DNA from: Rhodobacter sp. 24-YEA-8
Lineage (GTDB): Bacteria; Pseudomonadota; Alphaproteobacteria; Rhodobacterales; Rhodobacteraceae
DNA length: 64,000 bases
Assembly (NCBI RefSeq): GCF_900105075.1
Contig: NZ_FNSK01000001.1
Location: 3,259,001 to 3,323,000, forward strand
Reading direction: 5' to 3'
The translations under genes and the position numbers were made by a program. The number at the start of each line of letters is the position of its first letter. The first letter of the stretch is position 1. This document shows, in pieces, positions 28,594 to 35,658 of the stretch. Below the pieces are notes generated by a model. It saw only the letters and a list, made by a program, of their open reading frames with translations. It was not told the DNA's origin and ran no database searches.

Positions 28594-29330
28594 CGTTTTA
28601 CACTCGCCGTGACATAATTGACCGAAAGATCGCGCGAAGACAGGCTCCAGCGCCAGGAGACCGGGTTGAAGACCATCCCCTTGCGATCCACCGGGTCAAG
28701 CCCGGCCTGCCGGATCAGATCGTAAAGCTCATCCGGCGTGATGAATTTCGCCCAGTCATGCGTGCCTTTCGGCAGCCAGCGCATGATCCATTCGGCCCCT
28801 ATGATCGCCATGGCGAAGCTTTTCGTGTTGCGGTTCATGGTCGAACAGATCATCAGCCCGCCGGGCTTCAGCAGCTGCTGGCAGGCGGTCAGATAGGCCA
28901 GCGGATCGGCGACATGCTCGACCACTTCCATATTCAGCACGACATCATAACGCTCACCGGCGGCGGCCAGTGCCTCGGCGGTGGTGTGGCGATAGTCGAT
29001 CCGGAGACCCTGGGTCTCGGCATGGACGCGGGCCACCGGGATATTGCGCTCGGCCGCATCGGCACCGGTCACATCAGCCCCCAGCCGCGCCATCGGCTCG
29101 GATAAAAGCCCGCCACCACAGCCGATATCGAGGAGACGCAACCCGTCAAAAGCGCGCGGTGCTGTCAGATCACGGCCAAATTCGCCGGCAATCTGGCTGG
29201 TTATATAGTCAAGCCGGCAGGGGTTCATCAGATGCAGCGGGCGGAATTTACCCTTAGGATCCCACCATTCCTCTGCCATGGCCTGGAATTTGGCGACTTC
29301 GGCAGGATCGATAGTGCTTGCGGCTGACAT
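28590..29330 (-). CDS. ubiG: ubiquinone biosynthesis O-methyltransferase UbiG
   Basis: 246-residue SAM methyltransferase for both O-methylations of ubiquinone synthesis. N-terminal [23 protein letters not shown] is the UbiG signature; motif I is [30 protein letters not shown] follows. Complete length. Last 4 bp overlap the DUF4105 start. Divergent from pip, with about 50 bp between. Confidence 0.95.
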   Translation of the reverse strand: MSAASTIDPAEVAKFQAMAEEWWDPKGKFRPLHLMNPCRLDYITSQIAGEFGRDLTAPRAFDGLRLLDIGCGGGLLSEPMARLGADVTGADAAERNIPVARVHAETQGLRIDYRHTTAEALAAAGERYDVVLNMEVVEHVADPLAYLTACQQLLKPGGLMICSTMNRNTKSFAMAIIGAEWIMRWLPKGTHDWAKFITPDELYDLIRQAGLDPVDRKGMVFNPVSWRWSLSSRDLSVNYVTASVKR

Positions 29331-29379
29331 CGCATGTCCTCGTTCGACTTTGTCTTTTCATCACGTTATATAGACCGCA

Positions 29380-30345
29380 ATGGACCAGAGATCAGGACAA
29401 AAACGCGCATCGGATTTCCTTTACCCGCCGGTCGAGCCTTTCGACCAGCGTATGATGGATATGGGCGACGGCCATCAGGTCTATGTTGAACAATGCGGCA
29501 ATCCGGATGGCGTTCCGGTGATTGTCTTTCACGGCGGTCCCGGGGGCGGCTGCAGCCCGCTGATGCGGCGCTATTTCGACCCTCGCCATTACCGGGTGGT
29601 GCTGTTCGATCAGCGCGGCTGCGGAAGATCGGTGCCCCGCGCCTCGGTGATCCGCAACACGACATGGGATCTGGTCGCCGATGTCGAGCGTATCCGCGAG
29701 GCACTTGGCATCGGGCGCTATATCGGTTTTGGCGGCAGCTGGGGGGCGACGCTGGCGCTGATTACCGCCATCACCCATCCAGGCCGCGTTTCGAACCTCG
29801 TGCTGCGCGGGGTCTTCCTCATGACGCGGCGCGAGCTCACCTGGTTTTACGGCGGCGGCGCGGGGGCGTTTTTCCCCGAACTGTGGCAGCGCTTCATCGA
29901 CCCTATTCCGGAGGAGGAGCGCGGCGATCTGATCGCGGCCTATCACCGGCGGCTCTTTTCGGGCGACCGGATGACGGAAATCCGCTACGCGCGGATCTGG
30001 TCGGGCTGGGAAAACGCGCTTGCCTCGATCAGCAGCGACGGCTGGATGGGCGAAAGCCCCGCCGATTATGCCCATGCCTTTGCCCGGCTCGAGAACCATT
30101 ATTTTATCAATGGCGGCTTTCTGGACCAGGACGGCTGGATCGTACAGAACCGTGCCCGGATCGCAGATATCGACACCGATATCGTCCAGGGGCGCTATGA
30201 CATGGTCTGCCCGCCGCAATCGGCCTGGAACCTCGCGGAGGGCTGGGCCAAAGCGCGGGTGCATTTCGTGCCCCTGGCCGGTCACGCGCTGTCGGAACCC
30301 GGCATTTCCGAAGCGCTGGTGCGGGTGATGGACCGTCTGCGCTGA
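29380..30345 (+). CDS. pip: prolyl iminopeptidase
   Basis: 321-residue alpha/beta hydrolase of peptidase family S33 that removes N-terminal proline. Oxyanion-hole HGGPGGG at 51-57, DQRGCGRS at 77-84, nucleophile Ser120 in GGSWG, and the C-terminal catalytic His in PLAGHALSE. Size and order are typical. It is the last core gene before the tRNA-Ser island. Confidence 0.94.
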   Translation: MDQRSGQKRASDFLYPPVEPFDQRMMDMGDGHQVYVEQCGNPDGVPVIVFHGGPGGGCSPLMRRYFDPRHYRVVLFDQRGCGRSVPRASVIRNTTWDLVADVERIREALGIGRYIGFGGSWGATLALITAITHPGRVSNLVLRGVFLMTRRELTWFYGGGAGAFFPELWQRFIDPIPEEERGDLIAAYHRRLFSGDRMTEIRYARIWSGWENALASISSDGWMGESPADYAHAFARLENHYFINGGFLDQDGWIVQNRARIADIDTDIVQGRYDMVCPPQSAWNLAEGWAKARVHFVPLAGHALSEPGISEALVRVMDRLR

Positions 30346-31069
30346 AGCACCGTGCTTAATTGGGACAAGACTGCTGATAGCTGACAACGAAGTTTGCACC
30401 GCGTGACACGCGAACCTGCAGCAGACCAGTTCAGCGGAAACAAGGCACTGCCTTTGCTCTTTATGGCCAACGTATCGGTCTGCAGCGGCTTCGCACTGAT
30501 CGGAGATGTCGGCGGGGTTCTCGAAGAAGAATTTCCATTTCGCGATAAGTGGCTTCAGGTGACGCAGCACTTCGCGAGTGAAGCACTACTCCCAACCGTG
30601 AGGCCTGTCTGTTGCTATACGCTGGATGACGGGCGGATAGCCGGCAAGAAACTCGAAGGGAGCCATTTCCATCTTGTAACGGAGGCATTCACTTAGCGCT
30701 TCAGTCCCGGCCTCTGGTGGATCGGGGTAATGACCCGCTGTAGCCGGGAATGGACCCCAGAGCGAACAACAGTCCCTTCACCAGTCCTGGGTTGAAAGGC
30801 TTCTCAATGTTATTGCCTTTCCAGGTCTGGCGCCCCTGATTTAGCATCCTCGGAGCTATCGTGCCCCAGATGACATTGTTCGCGGTACCCCCCAACCGGC
30901 TCGCTGCGATCTTCTGTGGTCTTGTGTGAACAGGCGCCGGATATCACCAGAAATTGTGCTTTTCCGCAGGTGTGGCCGCGACATATCGGCGATCACCTCG
31001 CTGAACAGCCGGAAAATTCCTGCCGTACAGAGGTGATGCCCGCATGACTTTGGCCCGGTGAAAAAGCCC
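30346..31069. other. gene-poor stretch before tRNA-Ser
   Basis: About 720 bp with no convincing gene. A 100-codon + frame (30394-30696) and several minus frames overlap one another, none with recognisable motifs or good ribosome sites. The stretch contains one arm of the 55-bp inverted repeat. Base composition is less GC-rich than the flanking core genes. It may be debris of earlier insertions at this tRNA site. Confidence 0.4.
30375..30429 (-). repeat. 55-bp imperfect inverted repeat, left arm
   Basis: This 55-bp segment matches the reverse complement of 34445-34499 at 46 of 55 positions without gaps, including shared cores GCGTGTCACGC and GCAAACTTCG and TGTCAGCTATCA. The arms lie 4.0 kb apart and flank tRNA-Ser, the integrase and the coupled gene pair. 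Shared origin is clear; whether the arms are element ends or copies of one dispersed sequence is not. Confidence 0.7.
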
Positions 31070-31098
31070 TTGTTTATCCGGCCTTCGCTCAATATACG
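31070..31098 (+). promoter_or_regulatory. possible promoter of tRNA-Ser
   Basis: TTGTTT (31070-31075), 17 bp spacer, TATACG (31093-31098), ending 7 bp before the mature tRNA 5' end. Spacing is ideal for a sigma-70 type promoter but the leader would be very short. Confidence 0.35.
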
Positions 31099-31105
31099 AG
31101 GCGGT

Positions 31106-31195
31106 GGAGATGTGGCCGAGTGGTCGAAGGCACACCCCTGCTAAGGGTGCAGGCCCGGAAGGGTCTCGAGGGTTCGAATCCCTTCGTCTCCGCCA
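31106..31195 (+). tRNA. tRNA-Ser (GCU anticodon)
   Basis: 90-nt class II tRNA. The acceptor stem GGAGATG pairs with CGTCTCC (one T-G wobble), the anticodon stem is CACCC/GGGTG with loop CTGCTAA giving anticodon GCU, there is a long variable arm (CAGGCCCGGAAGGGTCTCGA region), the T loop reads GGTTCGAATCC, and CCA is encoded. It reads serine codons AGC/AGU. An integrase gene begins 97 bp downstream, so the 3' end is the likely attachment site. Confidence 0.95.
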
Positions 31196-31291
31196 CTTGG
31201 CCTTCAAAGCATTGAACGCCAACGTTATTTTCAAGGATAATCTGGTCGAACCTGTTCCTGCTACAGCACACTGCTACAGCGGGGGCCAAGG

Positions 31292-33028
31292 ATGGGCACC
31301 ACATCACGACTCGTCAGACGCGGAGCGGTCTTCTACTTCCGCATGAGCGTCCCGCGCCGCCTCGTTGCCCGAGTCGGGCGCAGCGAACTCTCCTTGTCGT
31401 TGCGGACTGGCTGCCGTTACGCTGCGACCCAGAAATGCCGGGCGCTCTCGATCACGCTCGACCGATACTTTCTGGGGCTGGAGCGAATGACGAAGACCAC
31501 GATTGAGCAGATCAACGATCAGCTCCGGCGCTATTTTCAGACTTGCCTGAACCGCAATGAGGAAATTGCGACGATCTACCCCAGCGATCCGGTCTTCGAT
31601 ATCTATCCCGAGGCTGAGGGCCTGTCAGAGCGTGTTAAGGGATACAGAGAACAGCTCCGCAGTCGCGTATACGCTGAGGCCATTCAGAACGAGGCCAGGG
31701 AACTGCTGGAAGGCATCCCGGCCAGCGCGTCTACCTCGGGGCTGGATGCCTTGCACCACGCCTGCAGGGGCGTCCTGCGCGCCCGCATAGATAGCGCGCA
31801 GCATCTTGTGGCCGAACTGACGGGAGAGCCGCAAGCGCCTCGTGATGCTATGTTCGTCGGGATCACAGCGGATGATCTGCCCTTGCCGCCGGGCGAAGAG
31901 GCGGACCCCAAGCAACCTGCACCTGTCTCAGCCCTTGCTGCTGTCGAAGACAGTGTCGAGCAAATCAGCGTCACGGAGCTGGTGGAGCGCTTTCAAAAGG
32001 CCAAGAGTAAGGGAAAGTGGTCCGTCAAGACCGCCAGCGATCTTGGTTACACCATGCAGATCGTCTTTTCGGTCATACAGCCGGAGATGCTGATCACGTC
32101 GATCACGGACAAACACATACGTGCTTTGCGGGATCTGATCGTGAGCCTGCCTCCCAATGCCCAAAAGAGCAAGGAAGCGGCAGGGGAAAGCCTGCTCGCG
32201 CTGGCCGAGGCGAACACCGAAGGGGCGACGCTGAGCTATGCCACGCAGGAGAAGCGGCTGCGCTTCTTTAAGACAATGTTGGGTTGGGCTGTTGATGAAG
32301 GCTATCTGGCGAAAATCCCGGGGGCCAAAGTTAAGGTTGAACGGCCCGAGCGGGATGCGGAGGAAGACCGCGCTCCGTATTCGCAGGACCAATTGCGCAA
32401 GATCTTCCGGTCGCCCGTGTACACTGGGCGTAAGAGCGAGGCGCATTCCAATACCGCCGGAACCCTGTTGTTGCGTGACGGCAAGTTCTGGGTCCCCTTG
32501 ATCGCGCTGTATTCGGGGATGCGGCTCGGGGAGATCGTCCAGCTGCTCAGAGCTGACATAAAGCAGGAGAACGGGGTTTGGTTCTTCGACAACGCCAAAA
32601 CGCCGGGGGTAAGCAAGCGGCTCAAGACCAATTCGTCGATCAGGCAAGTGCCGATCCACAAGCACCTGATCGAAGCCGGGTTTCTCAGGTACGTCGACGG
32701 TGTGAAATCTGGAGAGCGCTTGTTCCCAGAGCTTAAACCGGGGAATGACGGATATTTCAGCACCAATTTTTCAAAATGGTGGACACGCTACGCGAAGGAT
32801 TGCGGTTTCTACGGTAAACGAACCGCCTTTCACAGCTTCCGCCACAGCTTCATCGACGCGATGCGCGCGGCAGAAGCCCCTGCATATGCGATTGAGGCCG
32901 TGGTGGGCCACAAGAACGACTCGATTAACGCACGCTATGGCTCCGGTGTGAAACTGGCCCATATGCGGGAACTTGTTGATCAGATTTCGTATGATTTGCC
33001 TGAGCAGGATGCCCTGAGAATGGCATGA
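31292..33028 (+). CDS. tyrosine-type integrase of the tRNA-Ser island
   Basis: 578-residue site-specific tyrosine recombinase. The N-terminus (LVRRGAVFYFRMSVPRRL) is the short domain common to phage/island integrases of alphaproteobacteria; a core-binding domain lies at about residues 225-340. The catalytic domain has R411 in GMRLGE, H514-S-F-R517 in the box II, H540 in GHKNDS and the nucleophile Y549 in NARYG, so it should be active. It lies just behind and in the same direction as tRNA-Ser(GCU), the standard position for an integrase that uses the tRNA 3' end as attB. A duplicated tRNA 3' end marking the far side is not visible in the window. Confidence 0.93.
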   Translation: MGTTSRLVRRGAVFYFRMSVPRRLVARVGRSELSLSLRTGCRYAATQKCRALSITLDRYFLGLERMTKTTIEQINDQLRRYFQTCLNRNEEIATIYPSDPVFDIYPEAEGLSERVKGYREQLRSRVYAEAIQNEARELLEGIPASASTSGLDALHHACRGVLRARIDSAQHLVAELTGEPQAPRDAMFVGITADDLPLPPGEEADPKQPAPVSALAAVEDSVEQISVTELVERFQKAKSKGKWSVKTASDLGYTMQIVFSVIQPEMLITSITDKHIRALRDLIVSLPPNAQKSKEAAGESLLALAEANTEGATLSYATQEKRLRFFKTMLGWAVDEGYLAKIPGAKVKVERPERDAEEDRAPYSQDQLRKIFRSPVYTGRKSEAHSNTAGTLLLRDGKFWVPLIALYSGMRLGEIVQLLRADIKQENGVWFFDNAKTPGVSKRLKTNSSIRQVPIHKHLIEAGFLRYVDGVKSGERLFPELKPGNDGYFSTNFSKWWTRYAKDCGFYGKRTAFHSFRHSFIDAMRAAEAPAYAIEAVVGHKNDSINARYGSGVKLAHMRELVDQISYDLPEQDALRMA

Positions 33029-33345
33029 TGCCCCTGATCTGGCGGCCAGAGACAAATCGGCCCGAGAGACACATTGAGAGAATTGCTCCTGAAACGTTAA
33101 CTTATTTGCCCGCACAGTTTTTTGCGTTTGGCACTCGTTCTCTACACGCTCATTCCGGCCTGTGAGACATGTGCAGTTGACCGCTTGCCGCTGCCGCTTC
33201 CATCATTTGTCCCCATGTGAATTAAGATATTGAAAAGTTAACTATATTATCGCCGTATCCGCATTTTCCTTCCCTGCGCCTCGGTCCTGAATACGTTATA
33301 CGAGGGCACAATGGGCTTGCTCCCCTTCGCTCAAGGAGGAGCTGA
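33029..33345. other. AT-richer intergenic stretch after the integrase
   Basis: About 317 bp with no gene. The part from 33225 to 33250 (attaagatattgaaaagtta and following) is distinctly AT-rich for this genome and may hold the promoter of the next gene, whose ribosome site AAGGAGG (33331-33337) is the strongest in the island. I see no clear -35/-10 pair. Confidence 0.4.
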
Positions 33346-34125
33346 ATGTCCCAGAACGACCAATTGGAACGCTTTCGAGAAGCGCTCGACCATGCCACCG
33401 CGAACGGGGGTATACCCCCCCGTCCAACCCCCATTAGCATCACCGTGTGGCAGGCTATGAGCCTGCTGCAAAAAGCTGTCAGGCGTGGGCGACTCGAACT
33501 GGCATTGCAAGCCGCATCGACATTGCTTGAGATAGCGCCGGATCGCTTCTGGCGGCGCGCGGGAATCATCGCCTTCGAGGATATAGGAGTTGCAGACCTG
33601 ACAACCGCCGGGATTGTCACCGTCGCACTGGAGGGTAAGCGGTTCCGGCAGCGCCTTGGCGGGGAATGGGCGGTTGCGGCGGCCATAACTATCCGCATGG
33701 TCGCCTGCCCGAAGAACCTTGCTGCCGACGATCTCTTTTGCGTACTCGAAAGCTGGCCGGGGCTGTCTGATAATCGTCAGAGACTGGCGCAGCTGCCCGC
33801 TCCCCGGTTGAGACTGATCGCGCTCACGACCGATCTCTTGCCTCTGCGCGCATTGGCCCTGCGGATGATCTTCATGGATCGCCGTCTGGATCTTCCACGC
33901 CGGGGAAGCGCTGATTTGGGTCTCGACCTGCTTGATGAGCTTGGTGTCGCCCCCACTACGCTTGCTATCGCCCGTGAGGGCTATCGTCGAACGGGCGAAA
34001 TGCTTGCGCCGCTGGTTGCGCTGCTCTCGCTGGAAAACGGTTTGCGCGATGAGGTCCGAGACGATCTGCTCCCGCCAGAAAAGATGATCGGTCTGCCACC
34101 TCACCATCGTCCTTCGATGAATTGA
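33346..34125 (+). CDS. island protein resembling the RarA/MgsA C-terminal region
   Basis: 259 residues, all helical in appearance. A stretch at about residues 40-105 (WQAMSLLQKAVRRGRLELAL, then DRFWRRAGIIAFEDIGVADL) recalls the C-terminal helical part of RarA/MgsA clamp-loader-like ATPases, where R..R.A.EDIGLAD is conserved. No Walker motifs are present, so it would be that region alone. This is a family resemblance by eye, not a confirmed match. A strong AAGGAGG precedes the ATG. The stop overlaps the next start (TGATG). The odd tail (PPHHRPSMN) and the downstream overlap leave open whether the C-terminus is natural. 77 bp of this gene are copied at 34504-34580. Confidence 0.7.
   Translation: MSQNDQLERFREALDHATANGGIPPRPTPISITVWQAMSLLQKAVRRGRLELALQAASTLLEIAPDRFWRRAGIIAFEDIGVADLTTAGIVTVALEGKRFRQRLGGEWAVAAAITIRMVACPKNLAADDLFCVLESWPGLSDNRQRLAQLPAPRLRLIALTTDLLPLRALALRMIFMDRRLDLPRRGSADLGLDLLDELGVAPTTLAIAREGYRRTGEMLAPLVALLSLENGLRDEVRDDLLPPEKMIGLPPHHRPSMN
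33839..33915 (+). repeat. 77-bp direct repeat, copy 1 (inside the 259-codon gene)
   Basis: Identical to 34504-34580 except one base (GGATCTT here, GGACCTT there). Copy 1 lies in frame within an intact gene, so it is probably the source; the copies start 665 bp apart. Confidence 0.9.
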
Positions 34126-34424
34126 TGGAGTGCGACTTCATCTTGTACCTGCGGGGGGCGTTGGCAGGCACAGTGGGATGGGGGCCGCGAACACTCGGCT
34201 ACAGGATGACCGGCAGCCCCATGAGGGCATTTCAGCGTGCGAGATCACAAAAAGAACTCACACGGCTTCTCACGTACCTTGGTGTGGAAAAGAAAGCTGA
34301 CCTCGGCAATTTTTTTGAGAGGGCAGCCAACAGGGAAGTTTGGGTTCCTCGGATCGGCTGGCGAGGTTTGGGGCCGGACCTCCCCGCGATTACCGGCTAC
34401 GATAGCCTTGGCACGTACCCCTAG
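34125..34424 (+). CDS. small island protein coupled to the RarA-tail-like gene
   Basis: 99 residues from ATG 34125, whose A is the last base of the upstream TGA stop (TGATG), a strong sign of translational coupling. Composition is basic with Gly/Arg-rich segments (RGALAGTVGWGPRTLGYRM, REVWVPRIGWRGLGPDLP). No signal peptide, membrane helix or known motif. Unknown function; it might be a natural partner of the upstream protein or a displaced C-terminal piece read after a frameshift. Confidence 0.45.
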   Translation: MECDFILYLRGALAGTVGWGPRTLGYRMTGSPMRAFQRARSQKELTRLLTYLGVEKKADLGNFFERAANREVWVPRIGWRGLGPDLPAITGYDSLGTYP

Positions 34425-34444
34425 AACGGGCGTATGGCCCGAAT

Positions 34445-34499
34445 CTTGTTTGCTGCAACCTTGCGTGTCACGCCCTGCAAACTTCGCTGTCAGCTATCA
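34445..34499 (+). repeat. 55-bp imperfect inverted repeat, right arm
   Basis: Reverse-complement partner of 30375-30429 (46 of 55 matches). It ends 4 bp before the second copy of the 77-bp repeat, so two recombination scars abut here. Confidence 0.7.
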
Positions 34500-34503
34500 C
34501 TCC

Positions 34504-34580
34504 TGCCTCTGCGCGCATTGGCCCTGCGGATGATCTTCATGGATCGCCGTCTGGACCTTCCACGCCGGGGAAGCGCTGAT
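34504..34580 (+). repeat. 77-bp direct repeat, copy 2
   Basis: One mismatch to 33839-33915. Here it is outside any intact gene, flanked by the inverted-repeat arm on the left and unrelated sequence on the right, so it is a displaced fragment of the 259-codon gene. Confidence 0.9.
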
Positions 34581-34588
34581 ATCGTACT

Positions 34589-34880
34589 CTACCCAGACGA
34601 GACATTGGGGGAAGTCGACTTCGCGGACATAGTCCCGAATGTGGGCCTCCTGCGGCTCCTCCCACGGCATGCCTCGGACACGCTATCGTCATAGGCCCGG
34701 ACGATAGCGCGCGCCTTGGCCAGCAGCGCGCGGCCCGGCGGGATAAACTCCGGCGTCCTTTGTGGCGCGGTTGAAGATCTTACCTGCCATTCCTCCTCCA
34801 GCGCCTGCATCTGCTGGCTGACCGCGGCAAGGGTGACGAAAACCGCCTCGGCGGTGGCGCTGCCCTTATCTGCAGGGGAA
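34589..34880 (-). pseudogene. LysR-type regulator, N-terminal remnant
   Basis: On the minus strand a degraded LysR winged-helix is readable: [20 protein letters not shown], then EEEWQVR, then [20 protein letters not shown] (about 34870 down to 34700), matching the family's helix-turn-helix and the T.AGr.ll..A..il element. There is no start codon in place and reading fails after that. The remaining sequence toward 34589 belongs to something else (a fragment beginning [20 protein letters not shown] at 34670). The rest of the LysR gene is missing. Confidence 0.6.
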
Positions 34881-35117
34881 GGGGCGGTTTATGGCAGCTA
34901 TTCTTTACTTTGATCTGTAGTCGGGGCTGGTTTGCAAAGATGAATTTACAGATCCCGCAGGGCCCGGCCTGCCTTTCCTGGCGGGGGCAGCCGCGAAAAA
35001 GACTGTCCTGCCACGAATGTATGAACTTTGTAACGAAATTATGACGTTTACTGTCGATCATCGGATGCGGGCCTGTTAGGGGGCTGACTGGGACAGGCCC
35101 GAACCCGGGGGGTGCGT
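34881..35117. other. intergenic stretch before the Nudix gene
   Basis: About 240 bp with no gene. The AT-rich part (34900-35060, including tgtatgaactttgtaacgaaattatgac) probably contains the Nudix gene promoter. The border of the island is somewhere between here and 34425. Confidence 0.35.
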
Positions 35118-35591
35118 ATGTTTAGGAAAATCTGGACCGATTTCGGGGCGCTGATCCTGCGCCGGCCTTCGCATTACCAGGTGGCGGCGCTGTGCTGGCA
35201 TGAGACGGATGTCGGTGGGATCGAGATTTTGCTGATTTCCTCGCTGACCACCGGTCGCTGGATCCTGCCGAAGGGCTGGCCGCAAATGGGCCGCGACGGC
35301 GCCGGGACCGCGCTGGAAGAGGCCTGGGAAGAGGCCGGGATCCGTATCGAAGACCCGCAGCCGCAGCTTGTTGGCCGTTACAGATACCAGAAGCGGCTCG
35401 CGGGCGACGTGCCGGCGCGCACGATGGTCGATGTCTGGGCGATCCGCGTCGACCGGCTGCTTGACAAATACCCCGAGGCGGGGCGGCGCAAACGCGAATG
35501 GTTCGCGCCGGAAAAAGCCGCGAGCCTCGTGGATGAGCCGGAGCTGGCCCGCCTGCTGCGCGCCGCGCCGCAGCTGATCACACCCGCCTGA
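35118..35591 (+). CDS. Nudix hydrolase
   Basis: 157 residues; hydrolyses a nucleoside diphosphate linked to another moiety, possibly a diphosphoinositol or dinucleoside polyphosphate given the subtype. The Nudix box reads GWPQMGRDGAGTALEEAWEEAGI: the EExG core is intact, but the first box Glu is Arg and the RE pair is EE, a variation seen in this subgroup. Start set at ATG 35118, two codons after a GTG. First core gene right of the island. Confidence 0.85.
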   Translation: MFRKIWTDFGALILRRPSHYQVAALCWHETDVGGIEILLISSLTTGRWILPKGWPQMGRDGAGTALEEAWEEAGIRIEDPQPQLVGRYRYQKRLAGDVPARTMVDVWAIRVDRLLDKYPEAGRRKREWFAPEKAASLVDEPELARLLRAAPQLITPA

Positions 35592-35658
35592 TCGCATCCC
35601 GGCGGACCCTCCGCTGCCCGTTCCCGATTTCCCGCCACCTTCCACGCCGTGAGACCCT

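Noticed and set aside
30394..30696. 100-codon + frame after pip as a real gene
   Set aside because: No ribosome site, overlaps the inverted-repeat arm, and several other frames are equally open; left as unassigned.
33346..34424. Toxin-antitoxin pair
   Set aside because: The coupling fits, but sizes (259 then 99 codons), lack of known toxin or antitoxin folds and the RarA-like helices do not support the call.
34589..34810. Intact small minus-strand gene of 73 codons
   Set aside because: Its start is inside a LysR helix-turn-helix and its second half is in a different frame from readable sequence, so it is a remnant.
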